Source: CAUTYU01 sp963545205 | GTDB taxonomy: Bacteria > Desulfobacterota > Desulfovibrionia > Desulfovibrionales > Desulfomicrobiaceae | Direction: 5' to 3' | Length of the DNA: 64,000 nucleotides | NCBI GenBank assembly: GCA_963545205.1 | Contig: CAUUHW010000005.1 | Coordinates: 108,494 to 172,493 of the forward strand | Part shown: piece after piece, positions 1-7,381 of the stretch | Numbering within the stretch: position 1 is the first letter of the stretch | How the letters are laid out: each line of letters starts with the position of its first letter | Translations under genes and position numbers: made by a program | Notes under the pieces: generated by a model | What the model was told of the DNA's origin: nothing | What the model saw: the letters and a program-made list of their open reading frames with translations, nothing else | Database searches by the model: none

Positions 1-748
1 GTTCAACCTCTGTCGGCAGGATCTGCTGGAGTACCAGAAGATCGTCATCACCGATTCCGAGCTGCGCGACTGCGACACCGAGGAAGCAGCCCACGACCGG
101 CTGGAGATGCTGCTCAACCCCACACCCCGCAGCGGGCAGTTCTGGGTCGGCGGCGACCTGGGCTACACCAACGACCCCACCGAGATTGTCGTATTCCAGG
201 AGATGGAGATCGGCGAGCGGACGCTGCTGAAGATGATCCTGCGCGTTCATCTCGAACACGTATCCTATCCGCACATCGCTCAGATCATTGCGCTGCTGGA
301 GCGTTACTACACCCCGGCGGGCATCGGCGTGGACAATGGCGGCAACGGTCTGGCCGTGGTTCAGGAGCTGATCACCCTGGACAAGTACAAGGGGCTGGAG
401 CTGGAAGGCAGGCTCAAGGGATACGACTTCGGCGGCATGACCCGGCTGGCGGTCCGCGACGGCAAGGAAATCAAGAAGCGGACCAAGGAGCTGATGACCA
501 GCCTCATCAACGGAGCACTGCAGCGCAAGCAGCTCATTTTCCCCTCGGACGACCTGGAGGTGGAAGACCAGTTCACCACCCACACCTACACCCTGCGGGA
601 CGGCAAGATCATCTATTCCAAGGGCAACGACCACATCATCGACGCGGTGCGCTGCGCCATGCTGATCCGGGAGGAAGGCAACCTCGACCCGGTCGGCGAA
701 GAAGTGGTCTCGCTCAAGCCCGTACTCACCAATCCGATTTTTATCTGA
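1..748 (+). CDS. phage terminase large subunit, C-terminal part (5' end outside window)
   Basis: The reading frame is open from base 2, so the gene starts upstream of the window and only about 248 C-terminal residues are present. The visible part looks like the RNase H-fold nuclease domain of a phage terminase large subunit, which cuts concatemeric DNA during packaging. Candidate metal-binding acidic residues lie in GGDLGYTNDPTE, in GIGVDNGGNG and near the end in DHIIDAVRCAML, the usual order for this fold. The gene stops cleanly at TGA (746-748). The next 85 bp hold no gene and the following ATPase gene points the other way. No portal or capsid gene follows, so it is more likely a prophage remnant than part of a live phage. 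The family call is by motif recognition only. Confidence 0.75.
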   Translation, partial: FNLCRQDLLEYQKIVITDSELRDCDTEEAAHDRLEMLLNPTPRSGQFWVGGDLGYTNDPTEIVVFQEMEIGERTLLKMILRVHLEHVSYPHIAQIIALLERYYTPAGIGVDNGGNGLAVVQELITLDKYKGLELEGRLKGYDFGGMTRLAVRDGKEIKKRTKELMTSLINGALQRKQLIFPSDDLEVEDQFTTHTYTLRDGKIIYSKGNDHIIDAVRCAMLIREEGNLDPVGEEVVSLKPVLTNPIFI

Positions 749-832
749 ACCAGACAAATCGTTACCAGTTTTGTGGAAGTGGCAACAATAGGTCTGATGC
801 CCGAGGGCCAGGGAATGGCCGTGGCTTGGATG

Positions 833-2143
833 TCAGGCGCTTTCCGGCATGTTCAGCAGAAACCGCCAGGCGGGCACCACGTCAATTTTTCCGGAATCTA
901 CCTGTATCTGCTCTTCCTCGTTACGCGTCACGATAATGCCATGCGACAGTTTCAGTTCGGTCATGGCTTCGGCAAGCGCGGAGGTTTCCCGCTTGCGGGT
1001 TTGCTGGTCGGCCATCGATTCACAAACCTGAACAAGCATGCGGGACGGGCCTTGTCGTCCGGCGATGAAATCAACCTCACGGCCCGCCTTGGTCTTGTAG
1101 TAAAAGATATCCGGCGTGACCCGACGTAGCGCGGTGAACACCAGGTTCTCCAGAAGATGGCCCGAGTTGACCAGAATGCCGGAGCTGATCGACGTCACCA
1201 GCGCGTGATCGACGCAGTAAATCTTCTTGGGGTTGGTGTTGGCCCGGGCCAGCGAGGCGTCAAAGATGCGCACCGTGAACAGAACGTAGGCATCCTCGAA
1301 CCATTCGAGATAATCGGAGACGGCGGGTTTCGGCGCTTTGTGCCCCAGGGATTTCAGGTAGCCGGTCAGGTTGTTGATGGAATAGAGGGAACCCGTATTG
1401 TCCACCAGCCAATGCGCCAGATCCGTGACCGCCTTGGGGTGAGAGATATCATGGCGTTCAACAAGGTCCCGGAACAGCATTGCGTTGAAATACTCTTGGT
1501 GGGTCTTGATTCGCAGCATACGGTTAAGGCCTGCAACCTCGGGGAAGCCACCGGTTTCCCAGTACTCCTCGAATGCCTTCTGGACAGTCAGACGTTTTTT
1601 GGTCGAGAGTGGACCGTCGCTCTCGATCCCCTTGTAGTCGAGAAACTCCCGGAATGAAAACGGGAACATTTCCCAGGAGAGTGCCCGGCCGCGCATCTGG
1701 GTCGCTATCTCTCGTGAGAGCATCTGAGCCGAAGACCCGGTAATGTACACCTCGCACTTTTCCATGCGCATCAAGCGGTCAACGAAGGACTCCCAGCCAG
1801 GTACGACCTGGATCTCATCGAAAAAGCAACAAACCTTCTCGGCATTCTTTTTTTCCGGATAGAGCGAAAAGTAGGCTTCCAGAATCACACCCAGATTGTC
1901 GTGTTGCAGACTATGCAGACGATCATCGAAAAAGTTCAGATAGAGGATGTTCTGACGGGCAACGCCAGTGTCCTGCAGCTTCTTCATAAGCTGGAACATG
2001 AAAGTCGATTTACCGCTGCGGCGCACACCGATGCAAACCGTGGCTTTTCCCGGCACTGGCGAAACAGCAACCCGCCTGGGCACACCCGTCGGAAGGTCAA
2101 TCTCCTGAAAATCGAGGATTATTTCTTTAAGCATGTCAATCAT
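833..2143 (-). CDS. AAA family ATPase with DUF4143 C-terminal domain
   Basis: This 436-residue protein has the two-domain build of the AAA_14/DUF4143 family. The N-terminal ATPase shows a Walker A motif GVRRSGKST (about residues 37-45), a Walker B CCFFDEIQ (about 105-112) and a sensor-like YITGSSAQML. The C-terminal half carries the DUF4143 hallmarks YLEWFEDAYVLF, ENLVFTALRR and GREVDFI; the last resembles part of a nuclease-like fold. Members are common in mobile and accessory DNA, and their biological role is mostly unknown. The start is the ATG at 2141-2143. The gene is convergent with the terminase fragment and appears intact, unlike most of its neighbours. Confidence 0.8.
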   Translation of the reverse strand: MIDMLKEIILDFQEIDLPTGVPRRVAVSPVPGKATVCIGVRRSGKSTFMFQLMKKLQDTGVARQNILYLNFFDDRLHSLQHDNLGVILEAYFSLYPEKKNAEKVCCFFDEIQVVPGWESFVDRLMRMEKCEVYITGSSAQMLSREIATQMRGRALSWEMFPFSFREFLDYKGIESDGPLSTKKRLTVQKAFEEYWETGGFPEVAGLNRMLRIKTHQEYFNAMLFRDLVERHDISHPKAVTDLAHWLVDNTGSLYSINNLTGYLKSLGHKAPKPAVSDYLEWFEDAYVLFTVRIFDASLARANTNPKKIYCVDHALVTSISSGILVNSGHLLENLVFTALRRVTPDIFYYKTKAGREVDFIAGRQGPSRMLVQVCESMADQQTRKRETSALAEAMTELKLSHGIIVTRNEEEQIQVDSGKIDVVPAWRFLLNMPESA

Positions 2144-2258
2144 CGTGAAAACCTCCGGCTATCAATTTTTCCGGTCAACATGACAACCGGAAATAATTAT
2201 TGCCAGTTTAGACCTGAAATGGCAAGGAAAATTTCTGGTTTCGGCCTCGGCCGCCTCA

Positions 2259-3077
2259 ATGCAGTCTGATGCAAAACCTCTTTACTTCTTCTCAAATGAA
2301 GAGGTTTTGCATATTGACCACCCGCCAAACTCATCCTCCGACGCTTTCCACCCCGCTCCGGTAAGTAACCGGCATCGAGCCGGGTTCGGCCCGCACGCCT
2401 CCGGTCTCGCCTGGCTCAAGACCGACGGCAGCCACCGCATCTTCAAGCGGCCGATGCGGGCGCACGAGCTGGTCTACGAGAAGACGTTCCAGGAGCTGCT
2501 CGGGCAGATCGACAACGAGACCACCATCCTCATGGGCCACACCCGCTGGCGCACTCGGGGCAACGAGTTCAACAACCGCAACAACCATCCCATCCGGGCC
2601 GGGATCGTCATCGGCACTCACAACGGAACCATCTACAACGCCGACTATCTGTTCCGCCGTCTCGGGCTGCCGCGTTACGCCGAGGTGGACAGCGAGCTGA
2701 TCTTCCGCCTGGCCGACCGCTTCGCGCCCGAAGGCCCCATCGACCAGGAGGGTCTGAAGAAGGCGCTTGCCCTCTGTCGCGGCCAGATGAGCGCCGTGCT
2801 GGCATCAAAGCTTGATCCCGGCACCATCACCGTGCTCAAGAGCAACAAGCCGCTCTGCCTGCGCATCCACCGCCAGCACCGGGCGGTGCTTTACGCCTCG
2901 GAGGCCGCCTTCATTGACTTTGCCGTGGACAACGAGAAGGGCTGGCGCGAGCTGGAGGTGCCGCCCATGACCATGCTCACCATCCGCCACGCAGATGTGC
3001 GGGCCATCGAAAACAGCGAATTCCGCTTCATACCCCAGGACCGCAAAGGGACACTGCCCGAAGGAGTGAATGCATGA
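2259..3077 (+). CDS. class II glutamine amidotransferase-like protein, N-terminally truncated
   Basis: From about residue 40 the protein matches the class II (Ntn-type) glutamine amidotransferase fold: GPHASGLAWL, MGHTRWRTRGN, NNHPI and GTHNGTIYNADYLF are the usual glutamine-pocket and oxyanion-hole motifs. Such domains release ammonia from glutamine using an N-terminal cysteine nucleophile. Here the expected Met-Cys start about 25 to 30 residues before GPHASG is absent. Upstream residues are encoded by an inverted repeat (2269-2312) and unrelated sequence, so the open frame's formal start is probably not genuine and the enzyme should be inactive. The stop overlaps the start of the gamma-glutamylcyclotransferase-like gene by 4 bp. 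The pairing suggests a remnant of a phage amidoligase/GATase/AIG2 module whose ligase has been lost. Confidence 0.7.
   Translation: MQSDAKPLYFFSNEEVLHIDHPPNSSSDAFHPAPVSNRHRAGFGPHASGLAWLKTDGSHRIFKRPMRAHELVYEKTFQELLGQIDNETTILMGHTRWRTRGNEFNNRNNHPIRAGIVIGTHNGTIYNADYLFRRLGLPRYAEVDSELIFRLADRFAPEGPIDQEGLKKALALCRGQMSAVLASKLDPGTITVLKSNKPLCLRIHRQHRAVLYASEAAFIDFAVDNEKGWRELEVPPMTMLTIRHADVRAIENSEFRFIPQDRKGTLPEGVNA
2269..2312. repeat. perfect 14-bp inverted repeat at the truncated GATase junction
   Basis: ATGCAAAACCTCTT (2269-2282) is repeated exactly as its reverse complement at 2299-2312, separated by a 16-base loop. No T-run follows, so it is not a standard intrinsic terminator. It lies exactly where homology to the glutamine amidotransferase begins to fail, so it may mark a recombination or mobile-element junction. 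The first residues of the downstream open frame are a translation of this hairpin. Confidence 0.7.
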
Positions 3078-3598
3078 ACATTGGAGACACCGCGAACCTG
3101 AACACAAACCCGGAACACATTCCCGAGACCATCCTCCGGCTCTTCGTCTACGGCACACTGAAACGGGGTTACTGGAACCATCAAGGCTTCTGCGCCCAGG
3201 CCCGCAGCATCGAACCGGCCGTGGTCTGGGGCAGGCTCTACCATCTCAACGCCGGGTTCCCGGCCCTGGAAGTGCCGGAAGGGCTGATCCTGGCCCGGGG
3301 CACCGCCGACCCGATGGCCGACGCCCGCAGGCAACAGGAGATCGGCACACTGCGCTTCGGCCGCCCGACCGGAGACTGGGATCTGATCCATGGAGAACTG
3401 GTGACCTTCACCGATCCGCAGCGTGACCTGCCGCCCATCGACCGGCTGGAAGGATTCCGGACCGGCGGGCACAGCATGTATCAGCGGGTGATGGTGGCGG
3501 TGCTGTGCGGGCGCACCCCGATTCCAGCCTGGACCTACTGGATGTCATACCCTCCATACGCGGAAAGAGTCGCCAGCGGCCAGTGGTTACGTCCGTGA
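3074..3598 (+). CDS. gamma-glutamylcyclotransferase-like (AIG2/GGCT fold) protein
   Basis: A 174-residue protein with the GGCT signature FVYGTLKRGYWNH near the N-terminus (about residues 24-36) and the likely catalytic glutamate in DRLEGF (about 126). Family members release 5-oxoproline from gamma-glutamyl amines or peptides. The start codon overlaps the stop of the amidotransferase gene by 4 bp, which implies translational coupling. Together the pair fits the amide-bond synthesis and removal modules described for phages and prophages, in which an amidoligase makes, a GATase feeds and an AIG2 protein removes gamma-glutamyl groups. No amidoligase gene is visible here. The gene itself looks intact. 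Confidence 0.75.
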   Translation: MNIGDTANLNTNPEHIPETILRLFVYGTLKRGYWNHQGFCAQARSIEPAVVWGRLYHLNAGFPALEVPEGLILARGTADPMADARRQQEIGTLRFGRPTGDWDLIHGELVTFTDPQRDLPPIDRLEGFRTGGHSMYQRVMVAVLCGRTPIPAWTYWMSYPPYAERVASGQWLRP

Positions 3599-3632
3599 GC
3601 CGACGTTTGCGGCCTTATCCGGACGAAAGCGT

Positions 3633-3661
3633 TTGACAATCGGCCCCTGCCTAAATATATT
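3633..3661 (+). promoter_or_regulatory. sigma70-type promoter of the restriction operon
   Basis: TTGACA (3633-3638) is followed after 17 bp by TATATT (3656-3661), close to the sigma70 consensus. It is the only strong match in the 157-bp gap before the HTH gene. It would give a leader of about 90 bases and transcribe the HTH gene, hsdM and the genes beyond. Confidence 0.65.
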
Positions 3662-3755
3662 AGAGGATGTTTTAAGTTGGGGAAGCTGCGCCCAGCATCC
3701 CCGTTACCGCCTCTGGCGTGGCAAGAAAACCAATCGCCCACGAGGAGCTTGAGAA

Positions 3756-3965
3756 ATGGCCGAGATGGAAGACCGCTGGTTATCAGTAGACGAGATAGGC
3801 AAGTACCTCGGTGTCAGCAGTGACACCGTTTACCGCTGGATCGACAAGCATGCGATGCCCGCCCATCGCATGGGCCGTCTTTGGAAGTTCAAGAAAGACG
3901 AGGTTGACGAGTGGGCGAAGGCTGGCGGCGCGGCGGACAAGAGTAGACAGGATCAAGCTGAATGA
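3756..3965 (+). CDS. excisionase-family helix-turn-helix DNA-binding protein
   Basis: A 69-residue protein made almost entirely of a MerR-like winged helix-turn-helix of the excisionase type: WLSVDEIGKYLGVSSDTVYR, then RMGRLWKFKKDEVDEW. Such proteins precede hsdM in many type I restriction loci and may control the operon or assist element excision. The stop overlaps the hsdM start by 4 bp. A GAGGAGCTTGAGAA stretch upstream of the ATG provides the ribosome binding site. The function is inferred from fold and position. Confidence 0.8.
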   Translation: MAEMEDRWLSVDEIGKYLGVSSDTVYRWIDKHAMPAHRMGRLWKFKKDEVDEWAKAGGAADKSRQDQAE

Positions 3966-5503
3966 GCAGGAAGAACGGAAATAACAATTCAGTCGATCTG
4001 GATATCGGGACGCTCTCCGGGCATCTCTGGGAGGCGGCCAATATCCTGCGTGGTCCTGTCGACGCGGCCAACTTCAAGACTTACATCTTCCCGCTGCTGT
4101 TCTTCAAGCGGCTCTCCGACGTCTATGACGAGGAGTATGCCGTGGCCCTGGAAGAGTCCGACGGCGACGTGGAATTTGCCCAGTTCCCCGAGAACCACCG
4201 GTTCCAGGTTCCGGAGGGCTGCCACTGGAAAGATGTCCGGGCCAAGAGCGCCAATATCGGCCATGCGCTCCAGAAGGCCATGCGCTGCATCGAGCAGGCC
4301 AACCCGGACACCCCGGACACCCTGCACGGCATCTTCGGCGACGCCCAGTGGACCAATAAAGACCGCCTTTCGGACGCGCTGCTCAAGGATCTGATCGAAC
4401 ACTTCTCGTCGCTCAACCTGGGCAATGAACACTGCAAGGCGGACATTCTCGGCCAGGCCTATGAATACCTGATCAAAAAATTTGCCGACCTGACCAACAA
4501 GAAGGCCGGTGAATTCTATACCCCACGATCCGTGGTCGCGCTGATGGTTCGCATCCTTGCGCCCAAGGCCGGGGAAACCATCTATGACCCGGCCTGCGGG
4601 ACCGGCGGCATGCTCCTCGAAGCGCTGCACCATGTCAAAGAGCATGGCGGCGACGAGAACCTCATGCTGGGCAAGCTCTATGGCCAGGAAAAGAACCTGA
4701 CCACATCCTCCATCGCCCGGATGAACCTCTTTCTCCACGGCGCGGAAGATTTCCATATCGAACGCGGCGACACCCTGCGCTTGCCCGCCTTTTATTCAGG
4801 CGACAGCCTCGCCACCTTTGACTGCGTCATCGCCAATCCTCCCTTTTCCCTGGAAAAGTGGGGAGATGACGTCTGGATCAACGACCCCTACGGGCGCAAC
4901 TTTGCCGGGCTGCCGCCAGCCAAGTCCGGCGACTTCGCCTGGGTTCAGCACATGGTCAAGTCCATGGCTCGCAAGACCGGGCGCATGGCCGTGGTGCTTC
5001 CCCATGGCGTGCTGTTCCGCATGTCCAAGGAAGGCGAGATCCGGCGCAAGCTGCTGGAGATGGACATCCTCGAAGCAGTGATCGGCGTTGGTCAGAACAT
5101 TTTCTACGGCACCGGTCTCGCGCCCTGTGTTCTGGTCTTCCGCGACAGCAAGCCCAAGGCCCACCGTCAGAAGGTGCTGTTCATCGACGCCTCCAAGGAG
5201 TTCAAGACCGGCCGCGCCCAGAACGAGCTGCTGCCGGAACACGTGGACAACATCCATCGCTGGTACGAGGGCTATCAGGATGTGGAAGGGATCTGCCGGG
5301 TGGTCACGCTCGACGAGATCCGCGAGAACGATTTCAACCTGAACATCCCCCACTACGTGGAGCCGGTGATCAAGGAAGAATCCATGACCATCGATCAGGC
5401 CATCGTCAACCTCAGGGAATCCCTGCAGGCGGCGTATGCGGCGGAGGATCGGCTCAAAATGCTGCTGGTGCAGCATGTTGGAAGTGTGAAATGTGAAGGG
5501 TGA
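3962..5503 (+). CDS. hsdM: type I restriction-modification N6-adenine methyltransferase subunit M (first copy)
   Basis: A 513-residue HsdM-type methylase. The N-terminal helical domain (LSGHLWEAANILRG, FPLLFFKRLSDVYDEEY) is followed by the SAM-binding motif I YDPACGTGGMLLE (about residue 210) and the catalytic motif IV NPPF (about 293). It would modify adenine together with an HsdS subunit. Its last eight residues, VGSVKCEG, are encoded by a block of 7-bp repeats (5478-5517) that continues into the four-helix-bundle gene, so the natural C-terminus has probably been altered slightly. It is clearly a paralogue of the second hsdM at 5864-7381. The start ATG overlaps the HTH gene's stop. Confidence 0.9.
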   Translation: MSRKNGNNNSVDLDIGTLSGHLWEAANILRGPVDAANFKTYIFPLLFFKRLSDVYDEEYAVALEESDGDVEFAQFPENHRFQVPEGCHWKDVRAKSANIGHALQKAMRCIEQANPDTPDTLHGIFGDAQWTNKDRLSDALLKDLIEHFSSLNLGNEHCKADILGQAYEYLIKKFADLTNKKAGEFYTPRSVVALMVRILAPKAGETIYDPACGTGGMLLEALHHVKEHGGDENLMLGKLYGQEKNLTTSSIARMNLFLHGAEDFHIERGDTLRLPAFYSGDSLATFDCVIANPPFSLEKWGDDVWINDPYGRNFAGLPPAKSGDFAWVQHMVKSMARKTGRMAVVLPHGVLFRMSKEGEIRRKLLEMDILEAVIGVGQNIFYGTGLAPCVLVFRDSKPKAHRQKVLFIDASKEFKTGRAQNELLPEHVDNIHRWYEGYQDVEGICRVVTLDEIRENDFNLNIPHYVEPVIKEESMTIDQAIVNLRESLQAAYAAEDRLKMLLVQHVGSVKCEG

Positions 5504-5517
5504 AGTTTGAAATGAAG
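5478..5517. repeat. 7-bp tandem repeat block A (left arm)
   Basis: About five and a half degenerate heptamers of the type TGTGAAR/TTTGAAA, for example TGTGAAA TGTGAAG GGTGAAG TTTGAAA. The block encodes the tail of hsdM copy 1 and contains the start of the four-helix-bundle gene. It is inverted relative to block B at 5876-5910, so the two bracket that gene. Confidence 0.85.
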
Positions 5518-5871
5518 AGCGACATTCCACAAAGGACTTTTGAGTTCGCCAAGCGCATTGTCAAACTGTGCCTTTTTCTTGAAGGGCAACAAGGCGTTGC
5601 GCGGATTCTTGTCAATCAGATTCTGCGTTCCGGGACTTCCATTGGCGCAAATGTGGAAGAAGGTGTGGCAGGCCAGAGCGATGCCGATTTCATCAGCAAG
5701 TATTCTATCGCCTGCAAGGAAGCGCGTGAAACCCACTACTGGTTACGATTGATAGCTGAAACAAATATGGTGCCTGCCGAGCGACTGACGGAAATCACCG
5801 ACGAATGCGGTCAGCTCATCGCCATTCTGACGACCATCATCAAAAAAATGAGGAACAAGACGAATGGCTGA
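5500..5871 (+). CDS. four-helix-bundle protein (S23/intervening-sequence, Avd-like family)
   Basis: A protein of 119 to 123 residues of the four-helix-bundle family related to proteins encoded in 23S rRNA intervening sequences and to Avd. Typical family features are TFEFAKRIVKLCLFL, the ILRSGTSIGANVEEG motif and KEARETHYWL. Known members form small ring-like oligomers and bind nucleic acid; the job of free-standing copies is not established. The GTG at 5500 or the in-frame ATG at 5512 may start translation; both lie inside repeat block A, whose purine-rich heptamers would also serve as ribosome binding site. The gene sits between two hsdM genes, overlapping both, and is bracketed by inverted heptamer blocks. 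This suggests that it arrived as a small mobile unit. Confidence 0.85.
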   Translation: MKFEMKSDIPQRTFEFAKRIVKLCLFLEGQQGVARILVNQILRSGTSIGANVEEGVAGQSDADFISKYSIACKEARETHYWLRLIAETNMVPAERLTEITDECGQLIAILTTIIKKMRNKTNG

Positions 5872-7381
5872 CAAACCCCTTCACATTTCAAACTTCACAC
5901 TTGAAACTTATTTATGGGGCGCGGCCACCTTGCTGCGCGGCTACATCGACGCCGGGGACTACAAGCAGTTCATCTTCCCGCTGCTGTTCTACAAGCGCCT
6001 GTGCGACGTCTATGACGAGGAGCTGGCCGATGCGCTGGAGGAATCCGGCGGCGATCAGGAATACGCCGCGCTTCCCGAGCAGCACCGCTTCCAGATTCCG
6101 GAGGACGCTCACTGGAAGGCCACTCGTACCAAGGTCAAGAACGTCGGTAAGGCCATTCAGGATGCCCTGCGGGCGATTGAAACAGCCAATCCCGACACTC
6201 TGTACGGGGTCTTCGGTGACGCCCAGTGGACCAACAAGGACCGTCTGCCGGACCGGATGCTGCGCGAGCTGATCGAGCACTTCGGTTCGCAGACGCTTTC
6301 GCTCTCCAACTGCCCGGAGGATGAGCTGGGCGTGGGCTACGAGTTCCTGATCAAGAAGTTCGCCGACGATTCCGGTCACACCGCTGCGGAGTTCTATACC
6401 AACCGCACCGTGGTTCATCTGATGACCGAGATGCTCGAACCCAAACCGGGTGAGTCGATCTATGACCCCACCTGCGGTTCAGCGGGCATGCTGCTCTCAG
6501 CCGTCGCCCATCTGAAGAGGCAGAACAAGGAATGGCGGAACCTGCGGCTGTTCGGCCAAGAGCGTAACCTGCTCACCTCGGCCATCGGCCGGATGAACCT
6601 GTTCCTTCACGGCATCGAGGATTTCCGCATTGTCCGGGGCGATACCCTGGCCAATCCCGCCTTTGTCGAAGGCGACCGGCTCATGCAGTTCGACGTGGTC
6701 TTGGCCAATCCGCCGTACTCCATTAAACAGTGGGATCGCGATGCCTGGTCTGCCGATCCGTGGGGTCGGAACCTCTACGGCACCCCGCCCCAGGGCCGCG
6801 CCGACTATGCCTTCTGGCAGCACATCATCAAGAGCATGAAGGCCAGGAACGGCCGCTGCGCCATCCTGTTTCCGCATGGCGTCCTCTTCCGCAACGAAGA
6901 GTCGGCCATGCGCGAGAAGCTGGTCGCCCACGACGTGGTGGAGTGCGTGCTGGGCCTTGGTCCCAACCTCTTTTACAACTCGCCCATGGAAGCCTGCGTC
7001 GTCATCTGCCGGATGAACAAACCCAAGGAGCGCAGGAACAAGGTGCTTTTCATCAACGCGCTGAACGAGGTGACCCGCGAGCGGGCACAGAGCTTCCTCA
7101 CCGACGACCACATCCGGCACATTGCCGCTGCTTACCAGGATTTCTGTGACGAGGACGGCTTTGCCCGGGTGGTCGGCAATGACGAGATCCGGGAGAAAGC
7201 CAGCAATCTCAGCATCCCGCTCTACGTGCGGGCGGAAAACGGAGACGGCAATGGAAACGGCGAGACCGGAACGGTCAGCCTCAAGCAGGCCATAGCAAAC
7301 TGGCAGGAAAGCTTGATGGCATTGCGGGAGTCGATGGACGGTCTGCTGTCAACCTTAAAGGGAGGACTGCATGGATGCTAA
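5864..7381 (+). CDS. hsdM: type I restriction-modification N6-adenine methyltransferase subunit M (second copy)
   Basis: A 505-residue HsdM paralogue. It shares the helical N-terminus with copy 1 (WGAATLLRGYIDAGDY, FPLLFYKRLCDVYDEEL), has motif I YDPTCGSAGMLLS and the catalytic motif NPPYS. Copy 1 has DPACGTGG and NPPF at the same places, so the two diverged long ago and are not a recent duplication. The start overlaps the four-helix-bundle gene by 8 bp, and the first residues are encoded by heptamer block B. It is followed by an AlbA_2 gene and hsdS, so this copy is the likelier partner of the HsdS encoded here. Whether the two M proteins form a mixed complex cannot be judged from sequence. 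Confidence 0.9.
   Translation: MADKPLHISNFTLETYLWGAATLLRGYIDAGDYKQFIFPLLFYKRLCDVYDEELADALEESGGDQEYAALPEQHRFQIPEDAHWKATRTKVKNVGKAIQDALRAIETANPDTLYGVFGDAQWTNKDRLPDRMLRELIEHFGSQTLSLSNCPEDELGVGYEFLIKKFADDSGHTAAEFYTNRTVVHLMTEMLEPKPGESIYDPTCGSAGMLLSAVAHLKRQNKEWRNLRLFGQERNLLTSAIGRMNLFLHGIEDFRIVRGDTLANPAFVEGDRLMQFDVVLANPPYSIKQWDRDAWSADPWGRNLYGTPPQGRADYAFWQHIIKSMKARNGRCAILFPHGVLFRNEESAMREKLVAHDVVECVLGLGPNLFYNSPMEACVVICRMNKPKERRNKVLFINALNEVTRERAQSFLTDDHIRHIAAAYQDFCDEDGFARVVGNDEIREKASNLSIPLYVRAENGDGNGNGETGTVSLKQAIANWQESLMALRESMDGLLSTLKGGLHGC
5876..5910. repeat. 7-bp tandem repeat block B (right arm, inverted)
   Basis: Heptamers CCCTTCA CATTTCA AACTTCA CACTTGA AACTTA run in the opposite orientation to block A. 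They encode residues of the second hsdM just after its start (PLHISNFTLETYL), so the original N-terminus of that protein was rewritten by the repeat. Confidence 0.85.

Noticed and set aside
5500..5871. Four-helix-bundle gene as part of a diversity-generating retroelement (Avd)
   Set aside because: No reverse transcriptase gene and no template/variable repeat pair were found in the window.
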